From Pseudomonas lactis (GTDB lineage: Bacteria > Pseudomonadota > Gammaproteobacteria > Pseudomonadales > Pseudomonadaceae), in NCBI RefSeq assembly GCF_001439845.1, contig NZ_JYLO01000011.1, positions 248,001 through 312,000 on the forward strand: a stretch of DNA of 64,000 nt. The letters run 5' to 3'. Both the position numbers and the translations under genes were made by a program. The notes beneath the pieces are model-generated. The model saw only the letters and a list, made by a program, of their open reading frames with translations, ran no database searches and was not told the DNA's origin. Position 1 is the stretch's first letter. Each line of letters begins with the position of its first letter. This document shows, piece after piece, positions 18,727-28,133 of the stretch.

Positions 18727-19466
18727 GGCAAGGCAATCAACGAGGCAAAGTTAAGACACTGGAACCACGGCACGACTTTCGAGAACCCGGCCGCCAGCAG
18801 GCGTTCGCGGTGTTCTTCGAGGCTGTCGGGCTTCATGACGTTTTCGATGGCGCTGCGCTTCTGGGCGATTTCCAGTTCGCTGTAGCCGTTGGCGCGTTTG
18901 AAGGCGATATGCAGGTCGGTCAGCAGCGCGTGCTCTTCAACATCGTTAAAGCGCAGCTTTTCCGAGAGGATCAACGCCCCGCCCGGCAGCAGCGCCTGGC
19001 GAATGCGCCCCAGCAACGCCAGGCGCTCCTTTGGGGCGATAAATTGCAGGGTGAAGTTCAGGGCCACCACCGAGGCGGGCTTGAATTGCAGGGCGAGGAT
19101 ATCGCCCTCGATCACCTCCACGGGCAGCAACTCCTGGAACATCGAGTCCTGGCCATTGAGGTATTCGCGGCAGCGCTCGACCATCGCGGCGGAGTTATCC
19201 ACGGCGATCACCCGGCAACCCTCGGTGCGTACATGGCGACGCAGGGCTTGGGTCACGGCGCCCAGGGAAGAGCCCAGGTCATACAGCACGCTACCCGGTT
19301 GGGCAAATTGCGCGGCCAGCACGCCGAGGTTTTCGACGATAGTGGGGTAACCCGGCACCGAGCGCTTGATCATGTCCGGGAACACCCGCACCACATCCTC
19401 GTTAAAGGCGAAGTCCGGCACCTGGGGCAGGGGCTGGGCGAATAGGCGATCGGGTTCTTTGCTCAC
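18723..19466 (-). CDS. cmoA: Carboxy-S-adenosyl-L-methionine synthase CmoA
   Basis: CmoA converts SAM and prephenate into carboxy-SAM, the donor used by CmoB. The 247-residue protein has the family N-terminus DRLFAQPLPQVPDFAFNEDVVRVF (residues 6 on), VLYDLGSSLGAVT as the SAM site and FTLQFIAP. It is the upstream member of the cmoA-cmoB pair. Confidence 0.97.
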   Translation of the reverse strand: MSKEPDRLFAQPLPQVPDFAFNEDVVRVFPDMIKRSVPGYPTIVENLGVLAAQFAQPGSVLYDLGSSLGAVTQALRRHVRTEGCRVIAVDNSAAMVERCREYLNGQDSMFQELLPVEVIEGDILALQFKPASVVALNFTLQFIAPKERLALLGRIRQALLPGGALILSEKLRFNDVEEHALLTDLHIAFKRANGYSELEIAQKRSAIENVMKPDSLEEHRERLLAAGFSKVVPWFQCLNFASLIALP

Positions 19467-19502
19467 GGCTGTTCCGGCGACGATGGGGGAAAGGCCGGCA
19501 TT

Positions 19503-20159
19503 TTAGCCAAGTTGGTCCTCGGATGCGCGGGTTGTCTGATGGAAAGCCGAGGCGGTGATGCCCCACTGCCCGAGCCAGTAGGTGGCGATCAGTAAATACG
19601 GCGCCGCCTCGAACGCCAGCACAAACCGGTTGATGCCGATCAGCGCGTCGGAAACCACAAACGACAGCGCACCCCCTGCTGCCAGCCACGCCGAACGTTT
19701 GGGCACCTCGCTGCCCAGTCGCGCCAACGCCCGCCAGAGCATGGCGCTGATCACCAGTGCGTAAACCACCACCGGTATCAACAGCTCACCGAGGCCGTGG
19801 GCTATCAAGATGCTCAGCAAGATTGCGCCAACGCCGAGGGCCAGCACCAGCGGCAGCAGCGCCAAGCGCCGACAGTCACTGAAATAGGCTTTGAGATAGG
19901 CCAGATGTGCGAACAGAAACGCGCCCAGGCCAAAGATAAACAGGTCGCCTGGCCAGGCGAGCAACACGTCGCCCACCACGGAAAAAATCAAGCCCAGGCT
20001 GATCCAGCGTCGATACTCGGTGGGCGGCGCGTCATGCAGCCAACCCAGCAGCGCCAGCACCGGCAGCGGCTTGACCAGCAGGCACAGCAGCGTTGCATGG
20101 GTCGCCAGGCCGTAGACAAAGGTGCCGGCGCCCATCAAGGCAAGGATCAGCCATGGCAT
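19503..20159 (-). CDS. Lysoplasmalogenase (YhhN/TMEM86 family)
   Basis: Members of this family cleave the vinyl-ether bond of lysoplasmalogens; the bacterial substrate is not settled. The 218-residue protein is nearly all membrane helices (about eight) and has the family patterns KPLPVLALLGWL, GLIFSVVGDVLL, FGLGAFLFAHLAY and GALSFVVSDALI with the conserved acidic residues. It starts 1 nt after the stop of the inhibitor gene upstream and ends 36 nt before cmoA, so the inhibitor, this gene, cmoA and cmoB probably form one transcript. Confidence 0.9.
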   Translation of the reverse strand: MPWLILALMGAGTFVYGLATHATLLCLLVKPLPVLALLGWLHDAPPTEYRRWISLGLIFSVVGDVLLAWPGDLFIFGLGAFLFAHLAYLKAYFSDCRRLALLPLVLALGVGAILLSILIAHGLGELLIPVVVYALVISAMLWRALARLGSEVPKRSAWLAAGGALSFVVSDALIGINRFVLAFEAAPYLLIATYWLGQWGITASAFHQTTRASEDQLG

Positions 20160-20160
20160 A

Positions 20161-20550
20161 TCAGTTCACCGTAATGGCGCAGTCAAAGGTTTCGACAGGT
20201 TCGGCCTCCGGCTCCCAAGGTTGCTGGGATGTCAGGCGCAAACGCCCTTGCCCTGGGGCAAACGCCTGGAAGCGCCAGGTCGACTGGCCGCCACCGCCAA
20301 TCACGCCGGATTCGGTGCTGCTGTAGACCTCAGGGCTCAAGGCGCGCAACACGCCGCCAGCGGAATCCTGGATGGCCCAGCGATAGCCGGTGGTGGGATT
20401 GCTGGGCAGGGTGAGGATCAGGTTTTGCCCGTTTTCAAGCTGGAGCGGGCAGGCGCTCTGGTTGTCCACGCTGACGTTTTGCTTGGGGGCACTGGCGCAT
20501 CCGGCCAGCAGGGCAAGGCTCAAGGGGAGAAACAGGCGGGCAGCGGTCAT
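20161..20550 (-). CDS. Chagasin-family (I42) cysteine peptidase inhibitor lipoprotein
   Basis: The I42 family inhibits papain-like cysteine peptidases. The 129-residue protein starts MTAARLFLPLSLALLAGC, a lipoprotein signal with lipobox LAGC, so it should be anchored in a membrane. It carries the inhibitor loop NPTTGYRW, the GGGG(Q)STWRFQA block and a C-terminal PWEP. The ATG at 20550 is chosen because it opens the signal peptide; the frame upstream passes through a REP element. P. aeruginosa has an equivalent gene next to its AsrA protease, and the same neighbour is seen here. Confidence 0.9.
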   Translation of the reverse strand: MTAARLFLPLSLALLAGCASAPKQNVSVDNQSACPLQLENGQNLILTLPSNPTTGYRWAIQDSAGGVLRALSPEVYSSTESGVIGGGGQSTWRFQAFAPGQGRLRLTSQQPWEPEAEPVETFDCAITVN

Positions 20551-20640
20551 GAAGGCTCCGTTAATACACGACGAAGGGGGAGCATAACCGAAGATGAGAC
20601 AAGGTGTGACAAGAGGGCATGCGGTGTGGCGGCTGGCGCC

Positions 20641-20723
20641 ATCGCGGGCAAGCCCGCTCCCACACTTGACCGCGTTGTCATTAACAACACCGATCCCTGT
20701 GGGAGCCGGGCTTGCCCGCGATA
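20641..20723. repeat. Two REP sequences in outward orientation
   Basis: One arm (ATCGCGGGCAAGCCCGCTCC, 20641 on) and one opposite arm (TGTGGGAGCCGGGCTTGCCC, to 20723) are both present, but they point away from each other, unlike the other inward-facing pairs. The second arm has one extra C. They lie between the inhibitor gene and the lon-type gene. Confidence 0.8.
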
Positions 20724-20749
20724 GGGCCAGTCCAGGCGCTAGAGATCTA

Positions 20750-23170
20750 TCAGAAGAGCACCTTCGCCACATCCGCAAACCGTTTGGCAAAGTGCACCGT
20801 CATGCCTTCCTTCAAATAATCCGGCAACTCCTCAAAGCTGCCACGGTTGGGCTCCGGCAAGATCAACTCGTGAATCTTCTGGCGCCGCGCCGCAATCACC
20901 TTCTCGCGCACCCCGCCAATCGGCAGTACATGCCCGGTCAAGGTCAGTTCGCCGGTCATCGCCACGCCTTTTTTCGGCGGTTGGTTGCGGGCCAGGGACA
21001 GCAACGCACTGGCCATGGTCACGCCAGCACTCGGGCCGTCTTTGGGGGTGGCGCCTTCCGGTACGTGCAAGTGGACGAAGGCTTCATCGAAGAACTTCGC
21101 ATCGCCGCCAAACGACTTAAGGTTTGAACTGATGTAGCTGTAGGCGATTTCGGCGGACTCTTTCATCACTTCACCCAACTGCCCGGTGAGCTTGAAGCCG
21201 CGGTTGAGCGTGTGGATGCGCGTCGCTTCAATCGGCAAGGTGGCGCCGCCCATGCTGGTCCAGGCCAGGCCGGTAATCACGCCGGTGCCGGACAGCACTT
21301 GTTCATTACGGAACACGGGCATGCCCAGGGAGCTTTCCAGGTCCTTGTTGCCGATCTTGATCACCGAGTCCGGTTCATCCAGCAGCTTGACCACCGCCTT
21401 GCGCACCAGCTTGCCCAGTTGCTTCTCCAACTGACGCACGCCGGCCTCTCGCGCATAACCGTCGATCAACGCGCGCAAGGCACCATCACTGATGGTCAGG
21501 CTGTTTTTGGCCACGCCGGCTTTTTCCAACTGCTTGGGCCACAGGTGGCGCTTGGCGATGGCGACTTTTTCTTCGGTGATATAGCCCGACAGGCGAATCA
21601 CTTCCATGCGGTCCAGCAACGGGCCCGGGATCGAGTCCAGGGTGTTGGCGGTGCACACGAACAGCACTTTGGACAGGTCCAGGCGCAGGTCCAGGTAGTG
21701 GTCGAGGAATTCGACGTTCTGTTCCGGGTCCAGGGTTTCCAGCAGCGCCGACGCCGGGTCGCCCTGGAAGCTCTGGCCCATCTTATCGATCTCGTCGAGC
21801 ATGATCACCGGGTTCATCACTTCCACGTCTTTCAACGCCTGCACCAGCTTGCCGGGCAGGGCGCCGATGTAGGTGCGCCGGTGGCCCTTGATCTCGGCCT
21901 CGTCGCGCATGCCGCCGACACTGAAGCGATAGAACGGCCGCCCCAGGGATTCGGCGATGGACTTGCCCACACTGGTCTTGCCCACGCCCGGCGGGCCCAC
22001 CAGCAACACGATGGAACCGGCGACTTCGCCCTTGTAGGCGCCCACGGCGAGGAATTCGAGGATGCGGCTCTTGATGTCATCCAGGCCCGCATGGTGCTTG
22101 TCGAGCACTTTGCGCGCGTGCTTGAGGTCGAGTTTGTCTGCGCCGTACACGCCCCACGGCACCGAGGTGGCCCAGTCCAGGTAGTTGCGCGTGACGGCGT
22201 ATTCCGGCGAACCGGTTTCCAGGATCGACAGTTTGTTCAGCTCTTCATCGATGCGCTTCTGTGCCTGGGCCGGCAACACCTTGCCTTGCAGGCGTTGTTC
22301 GAACTGCTCGACGTCGGCGCTGCGATCGTCCTTGGTCAGGCCCAGCTCCTGCTGGATGACCTTGAGTTGTTCCTTGAGGAAGAACTCACGCTGGTGCTCG
22401 CCGATCTTGCGGTTCACTTCGGCGGAGAGTTCTTTTTGCAGGCGCGCGACTTCTACCTCTTTGCGCAGCATCGGCAGCACTTTTTCCATGCGCTTGAGCA
22501 TGGGCACGCAGTCCAGCACTTCCTGCAGCTCATTACCGGTCGCCGAGGTGAGGGCGGCGGCGAAGTCGGTAAGCGGCGACGGGTCGTTGGGGCTGAAGCG
22601 GTTGAGGTAGTTCTTCAACTCTTCGCTGTACAGCGGGTTGAGGGGCAGCAGTTCCTTGATCGCATTGATCAGCGCCATGCCGTAGGCCTTGACCTCATCG
22701 GTCGGCTCGCTGGGCTGGTGCGGGTATTCAACCTCCACCAGGTACGGTGGGCGGTGGTGCTTGAGCCAGGTCTTGATGCGCACGCGGGTCAGGCCCTGAG
22801 CCACGAACTGCAGCTTGCCGTTCTCGCGGCTGGCGTGGTGCACCTTCACCAGGGTGCCGTACAGCGGCAGGGCGGAGGTGTCGAAGTGCCGTGGGTCATC
22901 GGGCGGCGTGTCCATGAAAAACAGCGCAAGGGAATGGTGGTCGGATTTGCTCACCAGCTCCAGGGTTTCGGCCCAGGGTTCTTCATTGACGATCACCGGC
23001 AACACTTGGGCCGGGAAAAACGGCCGGTTGTGGATCGGGATGATGTAAACCTTGTCCGGCAGGTTTTGCCCAGGCAAGGCCAGGCCAGTATTGGACGAGG
23101 GGGCTTCAGCGTTTTCGGGGTCGGCGTAATCGTTGAGGTCGTAATCTGGAAATTCTTGCTGGTCGCTCAT
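20750..23170 (-). CDS. asrA: Lon-family ATP-dependent protease, AsrA type
   Basis: This is a second, Lon-like AAA+ protease; the P. aeruginosa homologue AsrA affects the heat-shock response. The 806-residue protein has the N-terminal substrate domain, a coiled-coil, Walker A GPPGVGKTS, Walker B VIMLDEIDKM, and the C-terminal peptidase domain with the catalytic Ser in DGPSAGVTMA and the Lys about 40 residues on (REKVIAARR). An acidic N-terminal tail (FPDYDLNDYADPENAEAP) differs from housekeeping Lon, whose gene normally lies beside clpX and is not in this window. Confidence 0.92.
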   Translation of the reverse strand: MSDQQEFPDYDLNDYADPENAEAPSSNTGLALPGQNLPDKVYIIPIHNRPFFPAQVLPVIVNEEPWAETLELVSKSDHHSLALFFMDTPPDDPRHFDTSALPLYGTLVKVHHASRENGKLQFVAQGLTRVRIKTWLKHHRPPYLVEVEYPHQPSEPTDEVKAYGMALINAIKELLPLNPLYSEELKNYLNRFSPNDPSPLTDFAAALTSATGNELQEVLDCVPMLKRMEKVLPMLRKEVEVARLQKELSAEVNRKIGEHQREFFLKEQLKVIQQELGLTKDDRSADVEQFEQRLQGKVLPAQAQKRIDEELNKLSILETGSPEYAVTRNYLDWATSVPWGVYGADKLDLKHARKVLDKHHAGLDDIKSRILEFLAVGAYKGEVAGSIVLLVGPPGVGKTSVGKSIAESLGRPFYRFSVGGMRDEAEIKGHRRTYIGALPGKLVQALKDVEVMNPVIMLDEIDKMGQSFQGDPASALLETLDPEQNVEFLDHYLDLRLDLSKVLFVCTANTLDSIPGPLLDRMEVIRLSGYITEEKVAIAKRHLWPKQLEKAGVAKNSLTISDGALRALIDGYAREAGVRQLEKQLGKLVRKAVVKLLDEPDSVIKIGNKDLESSLGMPVFRNEQVLSGTGVITGLAWTSMGGATLPIEATRIHTLNRGFKLTGQLGEVMKESAEIAYSYISSNLKSFGGDAKFFDEAFVHLHVPEGATPKDGPSAGVTMASALLSLARNQPPKKGVAMTGELTLTGHVLPIGGVREKVIAARRQKIHELILPEPNRGSFEELPDYLKEGMTVHFAKRFADVAKVLF

Positions 23171-23448
23171 GGGGCACCTGCATCAGTAAGTATGCAGGTT
23201 AGATGGGGCGGGGTTGCGGTGGTTTCAATGGGGCGGCGTCGTTAGCAACAATTTGCATGAAATAACGGGAGAGGCGCGGTCAATGTGCTTTATGCCTCTG
23301 CTTTTCGAACTGATCGTCAATAATGTGACAGCGAAGCCCAGCTTTTATTGGGTTTACTTATCTCCAGTCCCAGCTAACCTGCTTTAATAAAATTCCCCAT
23401 AAAAAAGGATGTTTTTTTGACGCCGGTTAGCAGTCGGCAGGGACGCGT

Positions 23449-25839
23449 ATGACACCAGGAAAGCACGGCCAAGAGCGACGAGCACGGCCCGAGGGCGCGG
23501 CCATGCACTGGCGCCACACGTTTCAGACCCGTATTGCCGGGGTGTTGGCGCTGTTGCTGCTGGTGGTCGTGGCCGCCACCTATTTTGCCGTGAAGGCCGC
23601 CACCACTCGCGCGGTGGAGAACCAGGCCGACGTGCAGCTGAACACGGGGCGGCAGGTGTTCGAGCGCCTGCTGGACCTGCGCGGGCGGCGCTTGCAGTAC
23701 GGGTTGGACTGGCTCACCGCCGATGGGCCGTTCAAGCAGGCGGTGGCCGGTGGCCGCACGGTGCCGATCCTGGACGCGCTGGGCACCCATGGTACCGGGG
23801 TCAGTTCCAGCGAAGTGGTGGTGCTGGGCCTGGATGACCGGGTCATGGTCAGTACTCTGCTGGTGCAGACGCGCGGCCAGTTGTTCCCGTATGCCGATGC
23901 CTTGCGCAAGGCGCGGCGCAGTGGCCAGCAAATGTTGATCGTCGCCATGGCCGGGCGCCCCTATCTGCTGGTGCAAAAGGATGTGCTCGGGCCTGTGCCC
24001 ATCGCCCGCGTGGTCATGGGTTTCCCCATGGACACGCAATTTGCCCACGAGCTGCGTTCCATGAGCAACCTGGAGGTGTCGTTCCTCAGTGTGCAGGACG
24101 GCCATCTCGGTCAGCTGTTCACCACCCACCCTGGCAATTGGCGCCCAAGCATCATCAGCCTCTTGCATGGCACGCAGGTCGATCCTGAGGCGAAGATCCA
24201 GCTGTTCCATGGCCAGCGTGTGCTCAGCCAGGTGTTGCCCTTGGCCAATAGCGGCGAGGGCGATGAAGTGCGCGTGTTGCTGCAAAGCCCGCTGGACCAT
24301 GCGCTGGAATCCTTCGCGCCGCTGGACCGGCAGTTCATGGGGATTGCCCTGGCGGTGCTGCTGGTCTCGCTGGCGGTGGCGTTATTCCTGGCGCGGCGAG
24401 TGTCACGCCCGCTCAATGCGCTGGTGCAAGCCGCTGAACGCATCGGGGCCGGTGACTACCGCACCCCGGTGCGGGTGCGCAGCCACGACGAGTTCGGCCT
24501 GCTGGCGCGTGCGTTCAATGCCATGCAAAGCGGCATCGCCCTGCGTGAGCGACAGTTGGCTCACAATGCCTTGCATGACCCGCTCACCGGCCTGCCCAAC
24601 CGCGCCCTGGCCATGGAGCGCCTGGGCAGTGCGATCAGCGCACGGCGGTCGGTGGTATTGCTGTACGTAGGCATTGAAAACTACCGGGTCATCAACGAAG
24701 GGTTTGGCCCCGAAGGGGTCGAGCATATGTTGTGCGAGGCCAGCCGCTGCTTGTCCAGCAGCCTGTTGGCCAGCGACACTGCGGCGCGCATCGCCGGCAG
24801 TGAGTTTCTGTTGTTGTTGGAAAACACCGAGATCGACTCTGCCGTGGCCCGCGCCGACCAGTTGCATGGGGCGTTGACCGAACCCCTGCGCATCGGCAAT
24901 GACGAAGTGCGCCATGAGGTGAGCATCGGCATCGCCGCGTACCCTGCTGACGGGCAGCAGGTGGAAGAATTGATCAACCGCGCGGCCATCGCCCGGCACG
25001 ACGCGGCCAACCTGCCGGGGCATTTGCAGATCTACCAACCGGACCGCGACCTCGCCCACCAACGCCAGATCACCCTGATCCGCGATTTGCGCCGCGCCGT
25101 GATCGAAGGCGAGTTGTTCCTGTGCTACCAGCCCAAGCTTGACCTGCGCCGCGGGCACGTGAGCCAGGCTGAAGCCTTGTTGCGCTGGCAACACCCGACG
25201 CTGGGGCAAGTGTCCCCCGCAGAGTTCATTCCCCTGGCCGAACGCACCGGCAGCATGGGCGCGCTAACGCTATGGGTGATCGAGGAAGCCATCCGCCAGA
25301 TTGCCGAATGGGCGCAGCGTGGGCTGGTTATCCAGCTGTCGGTGAATATCTCCGTGAACGACTTGGCGGATGATGACTTGGCGATTCGCGTCACTGCGCT
25401 ATTGGCCCAATACCACGTGGGCGCCGAGCATTTGATTTTCGAGATTACCGAGAGCGCCATCATGCACAACCCGCAGCAGGCCCTCAGCGTGCTGGAGCAA
25501 CTGCGCAATTGCGGGATCAGCCTGTCGGTGGATGATTTCGGCACCGGTTACTCCTCCCTCGCACAGTTGCAGCGCCTGCCGGTGCAAGAGCTGAAGATCG
25601 ACCAGTCCTTTATACGCAACCTCGACAGCACCAGCGGCGACGGCGTGATCGTGCGTTCCACCATAGAAATGAGCCATAGCCTGGGGCTCAAGGTGGTGGC
25701 CGAGGGCGTGGAGTTCGAACACAGCCTCACCCTGCTCAAACGCTGGAACTGCGACACCGCCCAGGGCTACCTGATCAGCCGGCCGCTCAATGCCATGGCG
25801 TTCGAGCGGTGGATGCGGCGTGAACGGGTGCCTACTTAG
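23449..25839 (+). CDS. Membrane GGDEF/EAL protein, probable c-di-GMP phosphodiesterase
   Basis: The 796-residue inner-membrane signalling protein has helix 1 (about 29-49), a periplasmic sensor of about 235 residues, helix 2 (about 287-308), a HAMP linker, a GGDEF domain and an EAL domain. The GGDEF signature is replaced by AGSEF, so cyclase activity is unlikely. The EAL domain keeps EALLRWQHP, the DDFGTGYSSL loop and the KIDQSFI motif, so c-di-GMP breakdown is plausible. The ATG at 23449 follows AGGGA by 5 nt. Its stop overlaps the stop of the convergent decarboxylase by 3 to 4 nt. The periplasmic ligand is unknown. Confidence 0.9.
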   Translation: MTPGKHGQERRARPEGAAMHWRHTFQTRIAGVLALLLLVVVAATYFAVKAATTRAVENQADVQLNTGRQVFERLLDLRGRRLQYGLDWLTADGPFKQAVAGGRTVPILDALGTHGTGVSSSEVVVLGLDDRVMVSTLLVQTRGQLFPYADALRKARRSGQQMLIVAMAGRPYLLVQKDVLGPVPIARVVMGFPMDTQFAHELRSMSNLEVSFLSVQDGHLGQLFTTHPGNWRPSIISLLHGTQVDPEAKIQLFHGQRVLSQVLPLANSGEGDEVRVLLQSPLDHALESFAPLDRQFMGIALAVLLVSLAVALFLARRVSRPLNALVQAAERIGAGDYRTPVRVRSHDEFGLLARAFNAMQSGIALRERQLAHNALHDPLTGLPNRALAMERLGSAISARRSVVLLYVGIENYRVINEGFGPEGVEHMLCEASRCLSSSLLASDTAARIAGSEFLLLLENTEIDSAVARADQLHGALTEPLRIGNDEVRHEVSIGIAAYPADGQQVEELINRAAIARHDAANLPGHLQIYQPDRDLAHQRQITLIRDLRRAVIEGELFLCYQPKLDLRRGHVSQAEALLRWQHPTLGQVSPAEFIPLAERTGSMGALTLWVIEEAIRQIAEWAQRGLVIQLSVNISVNDLADDDLAIRVTALLAQYHVGAEHLIFEITESAIMHNPQQALSVLEQLRNCGISLSVDDFGTGYSSLAQLQRLPVQELKIDQSFIRNLDSTSGDGVIVRSTIEMSHSLGLKVVAEGVEFEHSLTLLKRWNCDTAQGYLISRPLNAMAFERWMRRERVPT

Positions 25840-27242
25840 ACCAGTGTCTGCAGTCGCGCCCACAACCTTTGGACATGCTGGCGTTCGGTGCCCAGCGCGC
25901 CGATGGATACCCGCACCATCCAGCGCTCATCGAGGAGGGCGGGGGTGACGTAGGCATCGCCTGACTGGTTGAGTTTTTCTGCCCAGGCTCGGGTGTGAGT
26001 ATCCAGGGCCTGGCCTGCCAACCCCGGCGGTTCATGGCGAATGCAAAGGGTTTGCAAGGCGGGCGTGGCCACCAGTGTCCAGTGCTCAGTGGCTTCAATC
26101 TGCTCTGCCAGCCAGCGCGCATTGGCCAGGTCTCGCCGCAGCCGCGCTTGCAGGCCGCTGACACCTTGCTCGCGTATCAGGAACCACAACTTCAAGGCGC
26201 GAAAACGGCTGCCCAGGGAAATCCGCCAGTCACGGTAGTTTCGCACTTGGCCGTCTGCGCTGGACTGCAGGTAGCTCGGGTTGGTGGTCATGATGCGAAT
26301 CAAATGCTCGGGGTCACGTACAAAGTACACCGAGCAATCGAAGGCCGCGCCCAGCCATTTGTGCGGGTTGAGCACCAGCGAGTCAGCCTTTTCGATGCCA
26401 TCCCACAGGGCCCGGCATTCCGGCAGGATCATTGCCGCGCCAGCCATGGCCGAGTCCACGTGCAGCCACAGGCCGTGGCGTTGGGTGAGGTCGCCAATCG
26501 CATCCAGAGGGTCGATCGCCATGGCAGCCGTGGTGCCGGTGGTGGCAATCACCACGCAGGGTGTGTTGCCAGCGGCTAGGTCCTGTTCGATGGCCTGCGC
26601 CAGTGCCTGGGGCGACATTGCATTGTGTGCATCGGTGGCGATGGTGCGGATATGGTTCTGGCCGAACCCGGCCAGGATCGCCGCCTTGTTGACCGAGCTA
26701 TGGGCGTGGGCTGAGGTGTAGACGATCAGGGGCGCGCCGCTGTTTTGCAGGCCGTTGTGCATCAGCGCGTAATCGGAGCTGCGTTCCCGGGCGCTGATAA
26801 GCGCCACCAGCGTGGAGGTGGACGCCGAGTCCTGGATCACACCGCTCCATGAGCTGCCCAGGCCGAGCATGTCGCGCAGCCAATCGGTGGTGACTTCCTC
26901 GATTTCGGTGAGGGCCGGGCTGGATTGCCAGGACAACCCAATCACACCCAGGCCGGTGCTCAGGCAATCGCCGAGCACTGAGGACAGTTCCACATTGGAA
27001 GGGAAGAACCCGAAGAAACTGGGATGCTGCCAATGCAGCAAGCCGGGCATGATCAGTTTTTCGACGTCGCCCATGATTTGTTCGAAGGGTTCGGCGGTGT
27101 CAGGCGGGCTGGCCGGCAGGGCGGCTTTGATCTCGCCAGGTTGGGTGGTGGGCTGCACGCCGCGTTGTTCGATGTTCTGTCGGTAATCTGCAATCAGGTC
27201 GATCATGGCATAGCCATGTTGGCGGAATTCTTCGGGGGTCAT
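25836..27242 (-). CDS. PLP-dependent aromatic amino acid decarboxylase
   Basis: Group II decarboxylases of this type turn aromatic amino acids (DOPA, tryptophan, tyrosine or phenylalanine) into amines. The 468-residue protein starts MTPEEFRQHGYAMIDLIADY, as bacterial DOPA decarboxylases do, and has GLSWQSSPALTEIEE, the substrate-site block QDSASTSTLVALI, the PLP Asp in HVDSAMAG and the PLP Lys in NPHKWLGAAFDCS. The start at 27242 is preferred over an in-frame GTG at 27302 that lies inside the upstream gene. It follows the 2OG oxygenase gene by 34 nt on the same strand, so both are probably co-transcribed. The exact substrate cannot be read from the sequence. Confidence 0.9.
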   Translation of the reverse strand: MTPEEFRQHGYAMIDLIADYRQNIEQRGVQPTTQPGEIKAALPASPPDTAEPFEQIMGDVEKLIMPGLLHWQHPSFFGFFPSNVELSSVLGDCLSTGLGVIGLSWQSSPALTEIEEVTTDWLRDMLGLGSSWSGVIQDSASTSTLVALISARERSSDYALMHNGLQNSGAPLIVYTSAHAHSSVNKAAILAGFGQNHIRTIATDAHNAMSPQALAQAIEQDLAAGNTPCVVIATTGTTAAMAIDPLDAIGDLTQRHGLWLHVDSAMAGAAMILPECRALWDGIEKADSLVLNPHKWLGAAFDCSVYFVRDPEHLIRIMTTNPSYLQSSADGQVRNYRDWRISLGSRFRALKLWFLIREQGVSGLQARLRRDLANARWLAEQIEATEHWTLVATPALQTLCIRHEPPGLAGQALDTHTRAWAEKLNQSGDAYVTPALLDERWMVRVSIGALGTERQHVQRLWARLQTLV

Positions 27243-27276
27243 AGATAAACGTCCATGTGCACGAGCAGTAAAAGTA

Positions 27277-28122
27277 TTAGCACCAGAAGTAAAACGGTTC
27301 ACCGGGTGTATAGCCGATAAACGACTGCATGCTGACGCGTTTTCCCGAATCGAACCCGCAGATGGCGTGGGGGCGGCGGGTATTGATCAGCACCAGTTCG
27401 TTCTGGCGTGGGCGGATGCGCAGCGGTTTTTGTAAGCACTGTTCGGGCAGTTGGGCACCCTCGAAGCGCTGGACTTGGTCATAGCTAAAGGCTTGGGTAT
27501 CCCAAATGATTAACTCGCCTCCCGCAGGCGGCGTTTGAAGATAGATATTGGCGCTGAATTGATGCTGCAACTCAGCGATTGAGCGGGGCAGGCAATCCAC
27601 ATGGGGCACCGTTTCCGAGAGGTGCGCCGTCTCCGGGAACATGACGCGTATGATCCCGCAAAACATTGGTTGGCCCTGGAACGCAGCGGCTGTTGCACCT
27701 TGCGGCCAGAGCGCCTGGAACTGTTCCATCAGCTGTTGAATGGGCGGCTTTTGCGGCGCACAGAGGCTGTCGATAAGGCCGCGCATACGGGCGGCGTCTG
27801 CATAATATTTTTCTTGGGCATCACTGCCGGCGGCCTTGCCGTACGTGGAGTTGAACGGGGTGCCCCAGCGATGCACACCATAGAAGTGCTGAACCACGCG
27901 CCCCTCTTCGTAGGTTTCATGGCCGTAGTGTTCCAGGGTGGCGGTGCCGTCGATAGCCTGAATCAACCGTGCGCTGGTGTTCGCGCTGGCAAATTCAGGT
28001 ACTCGAATGGCGAGCACTTCACCACTGATGAGTTTTTTCAAACTGGCAGTGTTGAGGTGTTCAAGTTCCAGGATTTTTGTGGGTGTGGAAAGAGTCGGTT
28101 TTGTCGCGACATGGTCCGTCAT
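27277..28122 (-). CDS. 2-oxoglutarate/Fe(II)-dependent oxygenase
   Basis: The 281-residue cytoplasmic protein has the 2OG-Fe(II) dioxygenase facial triad: H-x-D in VPHVDCLPRS, the distal His in RRPHAICGF, and an Arg in GKRVSMQSF that would bind 2-oxoglutarate. The jelly-roll strand motif GGELIIWDTQ is also typical. It lies upstream of, and on the same strand as, an aromatic amino acid decarboxylase, so its product or its substrate is probably an amino acid or amine. I cannot name the reaction. A 12-bp inverted repeat flanks the presumed promoter. Confidence 0.85.
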   Translation of the reverse strand: MTDHVATKPTLSTPTKILELEHLNTASLKKLISGEVLAIRVPEFASANTSARLIQAIDGTATLEHYGHETYEEGRVVQHFYGVHRWGTPFNSTYGKAAGSDAQEKYYADAARMRGLIDSLCAPQKPPIQQLMEQFQALWPQGATAAAFQGQPMFCGIIRVMFPETAHLSETVPHVDCLPRSIAELQHQFSANIYLQTPPAGGELIIWDTQAFSYDQVQRFEGAQLPEQCLQKPLRIRPRQNELVLINTRRPHAICGFDSGKRVSMQSFIGYTPGEPFYFWC

Positions 28123-28133
28123 GCAGTGAAGCT

